From positions 1-38,423 of the forward strand of contig NZ_JACMYK010000070.1 in the NCBI RefSeq assembly GCF_020889785.1: DNA of 38,423 bases. Direction: 5' to 3'. Below are positions 31,417 through 38,423 of this stretch, piece by piece (position 1 is the first letter of the stretch; each line of letters begins with the position of its first letter). The stretch comes from Bradyrhizobium acaciae (lineage in GTDB: Bacteria > Pseudomonadota > Alphaproteobacteria > Rhizobiales > Xanthobacteraceae). Made by a program: the position numbers and the translations under genes. A model generated the notes under the pieces. The model did not search any database, had not been told where the DNA came from, and saw nothing but the letters and a program-made list of their open reading frames with translations.

Positions 31417-33036
31417 ATGTCCGACATCTCAGTTTCAGCCGAATCGCCGTCCCGCTCGCCGCTTTCCGAGGAAGTGGCGCGGCGCCGCACCTTTGCGATC
31501 ATCTCGCACCCGGACGCCGGCAAGACCACGCTGACGGAAAAGCTGCTGCTGTTCGGCGGCGCCATCAACCTCGCGGGTCAGGTCAAGGCCAAGGGCGAGC
31601 GGCGCAACACGCGCTCGGACTGGATGAAGATCGAGCGCGAGCGCGGCATTTCGGTCGTCACCTCGGTGATGACTTTCGAGTTCAACGAGCTCGTGTTCAA
31701 CCTGCTGGACACGCCGGGCCACGAGGACTTTTCGGAAGACACCTATCGCACGCTGACCGCGGTCGACTCCGCCGTCATGGTGATCGACGCCGCCAAGGGC
31801 ATCGAGGCGCGCACGCGAAAGCTGTTCGAGGTGTGCCGCCTGCGCGACATCCCGATCATCACCTTCATCAACAAGATGGACCGCGAGAGCCGCGACACGT
31901 TCGAGCTTTTGGACGAGATCGAGAAGACGCTGGCGCTCGACACCACGCCGATGACCTGGCCGGTCGGCCGCGGCCGCGACTTCCTCGGCACCTATGACGT
32001 CGTCAATGGCGGCGTGCGGCTGCTCGAGGGCGGCGGCGCCAAGACCGGCGCCACCGAGCAGATCGACATCGCCGATCTCGGCAAGCGCAACCCCAACCTC
32101 GACGTCGCTGAGGTCAAGGACGAGCTGGCGCTGGCATCGGAGGCCTGCAAGCCGTTCGAGCTCGCGGCATTCCGCGAAGGCCATCTGACGCCGGTCTATT
32201 TCGGCAGCGCGCTGCGCAATTTCGGCGTCGGCGATCTGCTCGAAGGCCTCGGCAAATTCGCACCGGCGCCGCGCGCGCAGGATTCCGATCTGCGCAAGGT
32301 CGAAGCGGCCGAGCCGCGCATGAGCGCGTTCGTGTTCAAGATCCAGGCCAATATGGATCCGAACCACCGTGACCGCATCGCTTTCGCCCGGCTGTGCTCG
32401 GGCAAGCTCAGCCGCGGCATGAAGGCCAAGCTGGTGCGAACAGGTAAGAACATGAGCCTGTCGAGCCCGCAATTCTTCTTCGCCCAGGATCGCTCGGTGG
32501 CGGATGAGGCGTTCGCCGGCGACGTCGTCGGCATTCCCAACCACGGCACCTTGCGGATCGGCGATACCCTGACCGAGGGCGAGGATCTGACCTTCGTCGG
32601 CGTGCCGAGCTTCGCGCCTGAAATCGTCCGCCGCGTTCGCCTCACCGATGCGATGAAGGCCAAGAAGCTGAAGGAAGCCTTGCAGCAGATGTCGGAGGAG
32701 GGCGTCGTGCAGGTGTTCCGCCCGCGCGACGGTGCGCCGGCGCTGGTCGGCGTGGTCGGTCCGCTGCAACTCGACGTGCTGAAGGCGCGGCTCGACGCGG
32801 AGTACTCGCTACCGGTCGAGTTCGAGGTCTCGGAATTCTCGCTCGCACGCTGGATCTCGTCCGACGACCGCAAGAAGCTCGAAGCCTTCGTCGCCGCCAA
32901 CAATTCCGGCATCGCCGACGACGTCGACGGTGATCCCGTGTTCATGGCCAAGAACGAGTTCTATCTCGGCTACACCCGCGAGCGCGCCGAGGGCATCACC
33001 TTCTCCAACGTCAAGGACGTGAAGAAGAAGGCGTAA
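31417..33036 (+). CDS. prfC: Peptide chain release factor 3
   Basis: This 539-residue GTPase removes RF1/RF2 from the ribosome after termination. G1 is HPDAGKTT (residues 31-38), then SDWMKIERERGISV (switch region of RF3), DTPGHEDFSEDTYRTL (G3) and NKMDRESRD (G4). Later beta-barrel and RF3 C-terminal domains follow, with VVGPLQLDVLKARLDAEYSL. Length is normal for the family (about 530). The ATG at 31417 gives the canonical start; a longer frame from 31330 would overlap the sugE leader region. It has its own promoter region, shared divergently with sugE. Confidence 0.95.
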   Translation: MSDISVSAESPSRSPLSEEVARRRTFAIISHPDAGKTTLTEKLLLFGGAINLAGQVKAKGERRNTRSDWMKIERERGISVVTSVMTFEFNELVFNLLDTPGHEDFSEDTYRTLTAVDSAVMVIDAAKGIEARTRKLFEVCRLRDIPIITFINKMDRESRDTFELLDEIEKTLALDTTPMTWPVGRGRDFLGTYDVVNGGVRLLEGGGAKTGATEQIDIADLGKRNPNLDVAEVKDELALASEACKPFELAAFREGHLTPVYFGSALRNFGVGDLLEGLGKFAPAPRAQDSDLRKVEAAEPRMSAFVFKIQANMDPNHRDRIAFARLCSGKLSRGMKAKLVRTGKNMSLSSPQFFFAQDRSVADEAFAGDVVGIPNHGTLRIGDTLTEGEDLTFVGVPSFAPEIVRRVRLTDAMKAKKLKEALQQMSEEGVVQVFRPRDGAPALVGVVGPLQLDVLKARLDAEYSLPVEFEVSEFSLARWISSDDRKKLEAFVAANNSGIADDVDGDPVFMAKNEFYLGYTRERAEGITFSNVKDVKKKA

Positions 33037-33063
33037 GGCGCGCGCACTCGCCCCATACGCGGT

Positions 33064-33184
33064 GTCGTCCCTGCGAAAGCAGGGACCCATAACCACAATT
33101 GCTGATTGACGCGCATGTTGGAACGACGATTCCCGTTCACAACATCCGCTGCGGAGTATGGGTCCCTGCTTTCGCAGGGACGAC
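33064..33184. repeat. Nested inverted repeat element with hairpin arms (GTCGTCCCTGCGAAAGCAGG type)
   Basis: A 27-base arm at 33064-33090 is the exact reverse complement of 33158-33184. Each arm is itself a hairpin: TCCCTGC, loop GAAA or TTTC, GCAGGGA. About 67 bases of ordinary sequence lie between. I recall this text as a frequent intergenic element in Bradyrhizobium and relatives. The 327-base stretch 33037-33363 contains only this element and short spacers. Confidence 0.85.
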
Positions 33185-33363
33185 GCGTGGGCGGGGTTGC
33201 ATCCTCATCCTCGACTGTCATCGCCCGGTCGAGCCGGGCGACGAGAGCGGGGGTTGCCGTGCCGGGCGTGACGGTTACGCGCGCAAGGAATTGAACGCCG
33301 GCCCGCTTGATGCGGCTCGGCTGCGGTACCATGTTCCCCGGAGCGCAATCCGGGTCCGTCTGC

Positions 33364-33975
33364 ATGCTCCGACGCGTCGCCATCTGTCTCGCTTTTGCCG
33401 TCCCGGCCTTTGCGCTCGCGAGCGCTGCCTTTGCGCAGCAGCGGCAACAGACCAACCCGGCGCCGTTTGCACACACGCCTTGCAGCGTGCTCGACGAGGG
33501 GCCTTGCATCCCGTCCTATTGCAGCCTGTTCAACAACGGGCCGTGCTTTCCCGAGATGGATTATCCGTACGGCGAAAATCTCCAGCTCACGATCCTGACC
33601 GTGCCGCCGCAAGATCAAGCCGAGAAGTACCGCAAGCCGGATCATGACCTCAATACCATCGGCGATCTCTTCGCCGCGCTGCGTTCCTGCTGGGCGCCGC
33701 CGCCACCGGATGACGCGCGCGCGGGCATGCAGATGTCGGTGCGCTTCAGCTTCAAACGGTCAGGCGAGATGATCGGTGCGCCACGCCTGACGTTTTCGAC
33801 GCGGGGTATCCCGGCCGACACCCGCACGACCTACCTCAACGCGATCAACGCCTCGCTCGATGCCTGCCTGCCGCTGAAATTCACCGGCGGGCTCGGCGGC
33901 GCGCTGGCCGGCCGCCCGATCATGATCCGCTACGTCGACAATCGGGAGCTCGCCAAGCCCACCGGCAATCCGTGA
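33364..33975 (+). CDS. Secreted protein of unknown function (TonB-C-like ending)
   Basis: The 203-residue product has a signal peptide MLRRVAICLAFAVPAFALAS, cleaved near AFA-QQ. The mature part has a cysteine-rich stretch (TPCSVLDEGPCIPSYCSLFN, then NGPCFPEM) and, in the second half, MSVRFSFKRSGEMIGAPRLT with ASLDACLPLKFTGGLGGALA. That half resembles the TonB C-terminal-like domain of soluble alphaproteobacterial envelope proteins. Role unknown. The start gives the only clean signal peptide in frame; an in-frame ATG further upstream (33307) is rejected. It lies after the nested repeat element. Confidence 0.75.
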   Translation: MLRRVAICLAFAVPAFALASAAFAQQRQQTNPAPFAHTPCSVLDEGPCIPSYCSLFNNGPCFPEMDYPYGENLQLTILTVPPQDQAEKYRKPDHDLNTIGDLFAALRSCWAPPPPDDARAGMQMSVRFSFKRSGEMIGAPRLTFSTRGIPADTRTTYLNAINASLDACLPLKFTGGLGGALAGRPIMIRYVDNRELAKPTGNP

Positions 33976-34056
33976 TCGGCGACCCGGCGTGGCGCATTGC
34001 CATGCGCCGGGCGAAGATGTTACGCGAAGGCATTCATCGATCAGGGGAGGAACATC

Positions 34057-34641
34057 GTGGGACTGCTCGTCATGATCCTGGGTCTCGTGCTGTTCCTCGG
34101 CATCCATGTGCTGAGCAGCCTGCGCGAACTGCGCGCCGGCATCGTCAAGGCGATGGGCGAGGGCGCCTACAAGGGCGTCTATTCGCTGGTGTCGTTCGCA
34201 GGGCTCGCGCTGATCATATGGGGTTTCGGCCACTATCGCGCGACCGGCTGGATCGATGTCTGGACGCCGCCGACCGCCTTCAAGCACATCACGGTGGCGC
34301 TGATGCTGCCGGCCACGATCCTCATCGTCGCCGCCTATATCCGCGGCCGCATCTACACCATTGTGAAGCATCCGATGCTGACGGCCGTGAAGCTGTGGGC
34401 GTTCGCGCATCTGCTCGCCAATGGCGACCTCGGCTCGATCATCCTGTTCGGCTCGTTTCTCGGTTGGGCGGTCTACGACCGCATCTCGCTGAAGCGCCGC
34501 AGCGATGCCGGTGGTCCGCCGATCCCGGTGGGCGGCCCGACCAACGACCTGATCGCGATCGCGGTCGGTGTCATCGTCTACCTGGCGCTGGCGTTTGCGT
34601 TCCACCCGGTCGTGATCGGCGTGCCTGTCATGGGAGCCTGA
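34057..34641 (+). CDS. NnrU family membrane protein
   Basis: The 194-residue protein starts at a GTG (34057) behind GGGGAGG (34044-34050). It has about five or six membrane helices. (M)GLLVMILGLVLFLGIHVLSS opens it, followed by GLALIIWGFGHYRATGWIDV and YTIVKHPMLTAVKLWAFAHL, the family signature KHP-x-L-x-x-x-K-x-W-x-x-x-H-L. NnrU was named from nitrite/nitric oxide reductase clusters, and its exact role is unclear; relatives include haem-related isomerases. It sits two bases before panB, so translation may be coupled. Confidence 0.88.
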   Translation: MGLLVMILGLVLFLGIHVLSSLRELRAGIVKAMGEGAYKGVYSLVSFAGLALIIWGFGHYRATGWIDVWTPPTAFKHITVALMLPATILIVAAYIRGRIYTIVKHPMLTAVKLWAFAHLLANGDLGSIILFGSFLGWAVYDRISLKRRSDAGGPPIPVGGPTNDLIAIAVGVIVYLALAFAFHPVVIGVPVMGA

Positions 34642-34643
34642 CT

Positions 34644-35465
34644 ATGTCTGTTCAATCCGCCATCAAGCGCAAGACCGCGCCTGACCTGCGTGCCCGCAAG
34701 AACGGCGAGCCGATCGTGATGCTGACGTCGTATCACGCGCACACCGCGGCGCTGGTCGACCGTCATTGCGACGCCATCCTGGTCGGCGACTCCCTCGGCA
34801 ACGTCATGCACGGCTTCGAGACCACGGTGCCGGTCACCCTCGACATGATGATCCTGCAGGGCCGCGCGGTGATGCGCGGCTCGCAGGCCGCGCTCGTCGT
34901 GGTCGACATGCCGTTCGGCTCCTACGAGGGCTCGAAGGAGCAGGCGTTTCAATCCGCGGTGCGGATCATGAAGGAAACGCTGTGCGGCGCGGTCAAGCTC
35001 GAGGGCGGCGCGCGGATGGCGGAGACGGTGGCGTTCCTGTCGGAGCGCGGCATTCCGGTGATGGGCCATATCGGCCTGACGCCGCAGTCGATCAACACGC
35101 TGGGCTCGTTCCGCGCGCAGGGCCGCGAGGAGGAGAACTGGGCGCCGATCGAGAACGACGCCAGGGCGATCGCGGAGGCGGGCGCCTTCTCGATCGTGGT
35201 CGAGGCGGTCGCCGAGCCCTTGGCGCGCAAGATCACGCAGTCGATAGCCGTGCCCACGATCGGCATCGGTGCGAGCCCGGCCTGCGATGGCCAGGTGCTG
35301 GTGCTGGAGGACATGCTCGGCCTGTCGCCGCGCGCGCCGAAATTCGTCCGCCGCTACGGCAACCTCGGACCAATGATCGAGGAAGCGATCGCGGGATATG
35401 CGCGCGACGTGAAGAGCCGCGCCTTCCCGGGGCCGGAGCATGTCTACGGCATGAAGAAGAGCTGA
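34644..35465 (+). CDS. panB: 3-methyl-2-oxobutanoate hydroxymethyltransferase
   Basis: The 273-residue TIM-barrel enzyme makes ketopantoate from alpha-ketoisovalerate and methylene-tetrahydrofolate, the first committed step of pantothenate/CoA synthesis. Metal and catalytic residues are present: Asp49 in VGDSLGN, Asp88 in VVDMPFGSY, Lys118 and Glu120 in AVKLEGG, and a glutamate in SIVVEAVAEPLA. The loop DSLGNVMHGFETTVPVTLDM differs from the usual DSLGMVLQGHxxTLPVTxxDM, marking a divergent subgroup. It follows nnrU by two bases; panC is not in the window. An acyl-CoA ligase starts 10 bases downstream. Confidence 0.92.
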   Translation: MSVQSAIKRKTAPDLRARKNGEPIVMLTSYHAHTAALVDRHCDAILVGDSLGNVMHGFETTVPVTLDMMILQGRAVMRGSQAALVVVDMPFGSYEGSKEQAFQSAVRIMKETLCGAVKLEGGARMAETVAFLSERGIPVMGHIGLTPQSINTLGSFRAQGREEENWAPIENDARAIAEAGAFSIVVEAVAEPLARKITQSIAVPTIGIGASPACDGQVLVLEDMLGLSPRAPKFVRRYGNLGPMIEEAIAGYARDVKSRAFPGPEHVYGMKKS

Positions 35466-35475
35466 CGAGGCTGAT

Positions 35476-37071
35476 ATGGACTGGTCGCTACACGCACTGC
35501 CGCTGATGCGGCTCGAGCCGCGATTCGGCGACCGCGTCGTGCCGGCATTCGCGGAGCGGCCGACGAGCCTGTGGGCGATGGTCGCGGATGCGGTCGCGCA
35601 GAATGGCGACGGCGAAGCGCTGGTCTGCGGCACGGCGCGCTTGAGCTGGCGCGAGGTCGCCGAGCAGTCGGCCAAGGTTGCGGCGGGTTTTGCAAGACTC
35701 GGCCTTGTGCCCGGCGACCGCGTCGCGATCCTGCTCGGCAACCGCATCGAGTTCGTGCTGACGATGTTCGCCGCTGCGCATGCGGGGTTGGTCACCGTGC
35801 TGCTCTCGACGCGCCAGCAGAAGCCCGAGATCGCCTATGTGCTGAACGATTGCGGCGCCAAGTGCCTGGTGCACGAGGCCGCGCTTGCCGAGCGCATCCC
35901 TGACGCCGCCGATATTCCCGGCCTCGCGCATCGCGTATCAGTCAGCGACGACGGCACGTCGCAATTCGCTGCGCTACGCGACAACGCGCCGGCACAGGCG
36001 CCGGCGGAGGTGAGGGAAGAGGACACCGCGATGATCCTCTACACCTCGGGTACGACTGGCCGACCCAAGGGCGCGATGCTCGCGCATTGCAATATCATCC
36101 ATTCCTCGATGATTTTTGCGTCCTGCCTGAAGCTGACCAAAGCCGATCGCTCGATCGCCGCGGTGCCGCTTGCGCATGTCACCGGCGCGGTCGCCAACGT
36201 CACCACCATGGCCCGCTGCGCCGGCGCGCTGATCATCATGCCGGAGTTCAAGGCGTCGGAATATCTCAAGGTCGCGGCGCGCGAGCGCGTCAGCTACACG
36301 GTGATGGTGCCGGCGATGTACAATCTCTGCCTCATGCAGCCGGATTTCGACAGCACCGATCTGTCGAGCTGGCGGATCGGCGGCTTCGGCGGCGCGCCGA
36401 TGCCGGTCGCGACCATCGAAAAGCTCGACGCCAAAATTCCCGGTTTGAAGCTCGCCAATTGCTACGGCGCGACCGAGACCACATCGCCCTCGACCTTGAT
36501 GCCGGGCGAACTCACCGCAGCCCATATCGACAGCGTCGGCCTGCCGTGTCCGGGAGCCGAGATCGTCGTGATGGGCGCCGACGGCCGCGAGGTGCCGCGC
36601 GGCGAGATCGGCGAGCTCTGGATCCGCAGCGCCTCCGTGATCAAGGGCTACTGGAACAATCCGAAGGCGACGGCGGAAAGCTTCACCGCCGGGTTCTGGC
36701 ATTCCGGCGATCTCGGTTCGATCGACGCCGACAATTTCGTTCGCGTGTTCGATCGCCAGAAGGACATGATCAACCGCGGCGGCCTGAAGATCTATTCGGC
36801 CGAGGTGGAATCCGTGCTGGCCGGCCACCCGGCCGTGGTCGAGAGCGCGATCATCGCCAAGCCGTGTCCGGTGCTCGGCGAGCGCGTGCACGCCGTGATC
36901 GTGACCCGCGCCGAGGTCAATGCCGACAGCCTGCGCGCCTGGTGCGCCGAGCGTCTTTCCGACTACAAGGTGCCGGAGACCATGGCCCTGACCGCACAGC
37001 CGCTGCCGCGCAACGCCAACGGCAAGGTGATCAAGCGCCAGCTGCGCGAGACGCTGGCTGCAAACCGGTAG
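35476..37071 (+). CDS. Class I adenylate-forming acyl-CoA ligase
   Basis: The 531-residue enzyme has the P-loop YTSGTTGRPKG (residues 189-199), NCYGATETTSPST, HSGDLGSIDADNF and RQKDMINRGGLKIYSAEVES. The catalytic lysine is Lys517 in NGKVIKRQL. It belongs to the ANL superfamily and probably activates a fatty or aromatic acid as its AMP ester before forming the CoA thioester. The substrate cannot be read from sequence. It starts 10 bases after panB, suggesting the nnrU-panB-ligase genes are one operon. A repeat-rich, gene-free 327-base region follows. Confidence 0.9.
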   Translation: MDWSLHALPLMRLEPRFGDRVVPAFAERPTSLWAMVADAVAQNGDGEALVCGTARLSWREVAEQSAKVAAGFARLGLVPGDRVAILLGNRIEFVLTMFAAAHAGLVTVLLSTRQQKPEIAYVLNDCGAKCLVHEAALAERIPDAADIPGLAHRVSVSDDGTSQFAALRDNAPAQAPAEVREEDTAMILYTSGTTGRPKGAMLAHCNIIHSSMIFASCLKLTKADRSIAAVPLAHVTGAVANVTTMARCAGALIIMPEFKASEYLKVAARERVSYTVMVPAMYNLCLMQPDFDSTDLSSWRIGGFGGAPMPVATIEKLDAKIPGLKLANCYGATETTSPSTLMPGELTAAHIDSVGLPCPGAEIVVMGADGREVPRGEIGELWIRSASVIKGYWNNPKATAESFTAGFWHSGDLGSIDADNFVRVFDRQKDMINRGGLKIYSAEVESVLAGHPAVVESAIIAKPCPVLGERVHAVIVTRAEVNADSLRAWCAERLSDYKVPETMALTAQPLPRNANGKVIKRQLRETLAANR

Positions 37072-37099
37072 AGCACTTGAGAAGCCGCAAACTCGGTAC

Positions 37100-37227
37100 A
37101 CCTCGCCCGCTTGCGGGGGAGGTCGACGCGCGTAGCGCGGCGAGTGGGGCTCTCGCCACAATGGGGCCCTCTCCAACATTCGACTCACGGCGGCACCCCC
37201 AACCCTCCCGCGCAAGCGGGAGAGGGG
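37100..37227. repeat. Inverted repeat element with GC-rich arms (CCTCGCCCGCTTGCGGGGGA type)
   Basis: The left arm (37101-37122, CCCGCTTGCGGG core) and the right arm (37203-37226, CCCGCGCAAGCGGG core) are imperfect reverse complements, each itself a hairpin. I recall this kind of element as common between genes in Bradyrhizobium. The remainder of 37072-37398 (from about 37228) carries the promoter of the next gene; I see no other structure. Confidence 0.7.
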
Positions 37228-37398
37228 CCCACGCAGTCCCGTCGTAGCTACGTCAAACTTCCCCGGTTAACGCTTTGATCCGCCTTGCTTTGCCTTGCCT
37301 CCGCCACACCGTTAGGGTAACGCCGCCGCGATGTGGGGATCAGGTAGGGGCTGTGCTCCACCGAGATTCGCGGTCCCGAGGGGATGGGATAGCCTTAA

Positions 37399-38055
37399 GT
37401 GTCTGAATTATTTGACGAAGTCGACGAGGAAGTCCGTCGCGATCAGCTCAAGAAGCTGTGGGACAAGTACTCGCTTTTCATCATCGCGCTGGCGATCGTC
37501 GTGGTCGCGGGCGTCGGTGGCTGGCGTGGCTATCAGTATCTCGAGGCCAAGAAGGCCGCCGAGGCCGGTGCGGCGTTCGACCGCGCCGTCGAGCTGTCGG
37601 ACCAGAACAAGCACGCCGAGGCCGAGGCTGCGTTTGCCGACCTGGTCACGAAGGCGCCGTCCGGTTACCGCACGCTGGCGCGGCTGCGCATGGCCGCCGA
37701 GGTCGCGACCCGCGACCAGCCGGCCGCCGCGAAACTCTATGATGACATCGCAGCCGATCGCAGCGTGGGCGGTCCCGACCAGGACCTGGCGCGGATCCGC
37801 GCCGCGCAGATCGTGATGGAAACCACGACCTATCCGAACATGCTGCAGCGGCTTGAGGCTGTAGCGACGTCGAAGGACTCGACGTTCCGTCACTCCGCGC
37901 GCGAGCTTCTGGCGCTGTCGGCCTGGCGCGCCAACGATGCCACCGCCGCGCGGCAGTGGCTCGACCAGATTGCCAATGACGGCGAGACGCCGCCGAGCAT
38001 GCGCTCGCGCGCCGAAGCGCTGCAGGCATTGTTGCCGCCGGTCGCTAAAAGCTGA
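37399..38055 (+). CDS. Tetratricopeptide repeat membrane protein (YfgM-like)
   Basis: This 218-residue protein starts at a GTG (37399): MSELFDEVDEEVRRDQLKKL, then one membrane helix (about residues 25-43, SLFIIALAIVVVAGVGG). A periplasmic helical repeat region rich in alanine follows (RAVELSDQNKHAEAEAAFAD to MRSRAEALQALLP). Its order and length match the YfgM/TPR_21 family, a SecYEG-associated periplasmic chaperone subunit in other Proteobacteria. In many genomes the gene precedes bamB and der. A lipoprotein gene follows here after 37 bases, consistent with an envelope-biogenesis operon. Confidence 0.88.
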   Translation: MSELFDEVDEEVRRDQLKKLWDKYSLFIIALAIVVVAGVGGWRGYQYLEAKKAAEAGAAFDRAVELSDQNKHAEAEAAFADLVTKAPSGYRTLARLRMAAEVATRDQPAAAKLYDDIAADRSVGGPDQDLARIRAAQIVMETTTYPNMLQRLEAVATSKDSTFRHSARELLALSAWRANDATAARQWLDQIANDGETPPSMRSRAEALQALLPPVAKS

Positions 38056-38092
38056 GCTGGCGCGAAACCCGAGTTTGAGTGAGAGATCGACC

Positions 38093-38423
38093 ATGCGCCG
38101 CTCGCAACGCCTGATCGCAGCCGCAGTTCTGACCGCGCTTTGCAGCGCGTTGGCAGGCTGCGGCGGTGGCGGCATGGCCAATTTCGATCCGAGCGACCTG
38201 CTCGACTTCCTCGACACCAAGAAGAAGCTGCAGGGCGACCGCAAGCCGGTATTCCCCGAAGGCGTGCCCGGCCTCGAGCAGGGCGTGCCGAAGGAATTGT
38301 ACAAGGGCTCGCAGCAGGAACAGCTCGACCAGCAGAACGCTGCGGCGGCCGCTGCTGCTCAGCCGGCTCCGCCGCCCGAGCCGCCGAAGGGCGCCAAGAA
38401 GCACGCCAAGCGCGCCGCGCCGG
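38093..38423 (+). CDS. Lipoprotein, N-terminal part (cut by window edge)
   Basis: From ATG 38093 the frame stays open to the right edge (110 codons). MRRSQRLIAAAVLTALCSAL leads to the lipobox LAGC with Cys23, so it is a lipoprotein. A FDPSDLLDFLDTKKKL segment and PVFPEGVPGLEQGVPKELYK follow, then an alanine/proline-rich stretch with a lysine-rich end. I recall a rhizobial lipoprotein of this form beside the gene for the GTPase Der; if that holds, der should follow outside the window. Location is probably the outer membrane. Confidence 0.75.
   Translation, partial: MRRSQRLIAAAVLTALCSALAGCGGGGMANFDPSDLLDFLDTKKKLQGDRKPVFPEGVPGLEQGVPKELYKGSQQEQLDQQNAAAAAAAQPAPPPEPPKGAKKHAKRAAP

Noticed and set aside
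31435..32769. Long open frame antisense to prfC
   Set aside because: The prfC motifs on the other strand are unambiguous; this frame is a codon-bias artefact.
1..38423. CRISPR array, tRNA or rRNA genes
   Set aside because: I saw no regularly spaced short repeats, no tRNA cloverleaf sequences with a GGTTCGAATCC-like arm, and no ribosomal RNA text.

Overview
The window looks like a piece of a Bradyrhizobium-type chromosome (Alphaproteobacteria, Hyphomicrobiales). It has high GC with long antisense open frames, a DUF47-pit phosphate module, a branched-chain-amino-acid-type ABC operon with the substrate-binding gene in the middle, PAS_5 proteins, TolB/TPR cyclase-like regulators, and several intergenic hairpin repeats that I recall as dispersed elements of Bradyrhizobium and relatives. 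The genus is an inference from gene content and repeat sequence, not from a marker gene. I saw no tRNA, rRNA, CRISPR array, intact prophage or intact insertion sequence.

Layout. 1-8.3 kb: an edge-truncated cyclase-like gene, an SRPBCC protein, an HD-domain protein divergent from a GlxA-type AraC regulator, a histidine phosphatase, a YjbR protein, a small membrane protein, a frameshifted PadR gene, a GNAT acetyltransferase, a Tat-exported beta-helix protein resembling GH110, an MFS remnant and a Lin0512 protein. 8.3-13.1 kb: a PECR-like SDR divergent from a glutathione transferase, a DUF5993-dsbB pair, dctA, a conserved-looking intergenic block and a second GST. 13.1-18.4 kb: a visibly AT-richer, repeat-laden stretch with small secreted or membrane proteins, a frameshifted TolB/TPR protein and an IS5-family remnant. 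18.4-24.1 kb: a deleted winged-helix/TolB/TPR regulator, a Tat-exported alpha/beta hydrolase, cytochrome P460, an ArsC-like protein, an actinobacterial-type DapD, and a PAS_5 gene preceded by a truncated PAS_5 frame.

24.4-31.3 kb is a compact transport block. The livG-livF-SBP-livH-livM operon closes with a strong terminator. Next come a Pho box, DUF47 and pit, and then a convergent SMR guanidinium exporter (sugE/gdx). Two tandem hairpins with ACGA loops precede sugE and match a guanidine-II (mini-ykkC) riboswitch. 31.4-38.4 kb is more conserved: prfC, a secreted protein, nnrU-panB (nearly touching), an acyl-CoA ligase, a YfgM-like TPR membrane protein and the start of a lipoprotein at the right edge.

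The most notable points are the guanidine-II riboswitch on sugE, the reverse-oriented Pho box before DUF47-pit, a five-helix DsbB whose second cysteine pair appears to have moved to a C-terminal tail next to DUF5993, an actinobacterial-type DapD in an alphaproteobacterium, and a cluster of decayed TolB/TPR regulators beside an IS5 remnant and several repeat families.
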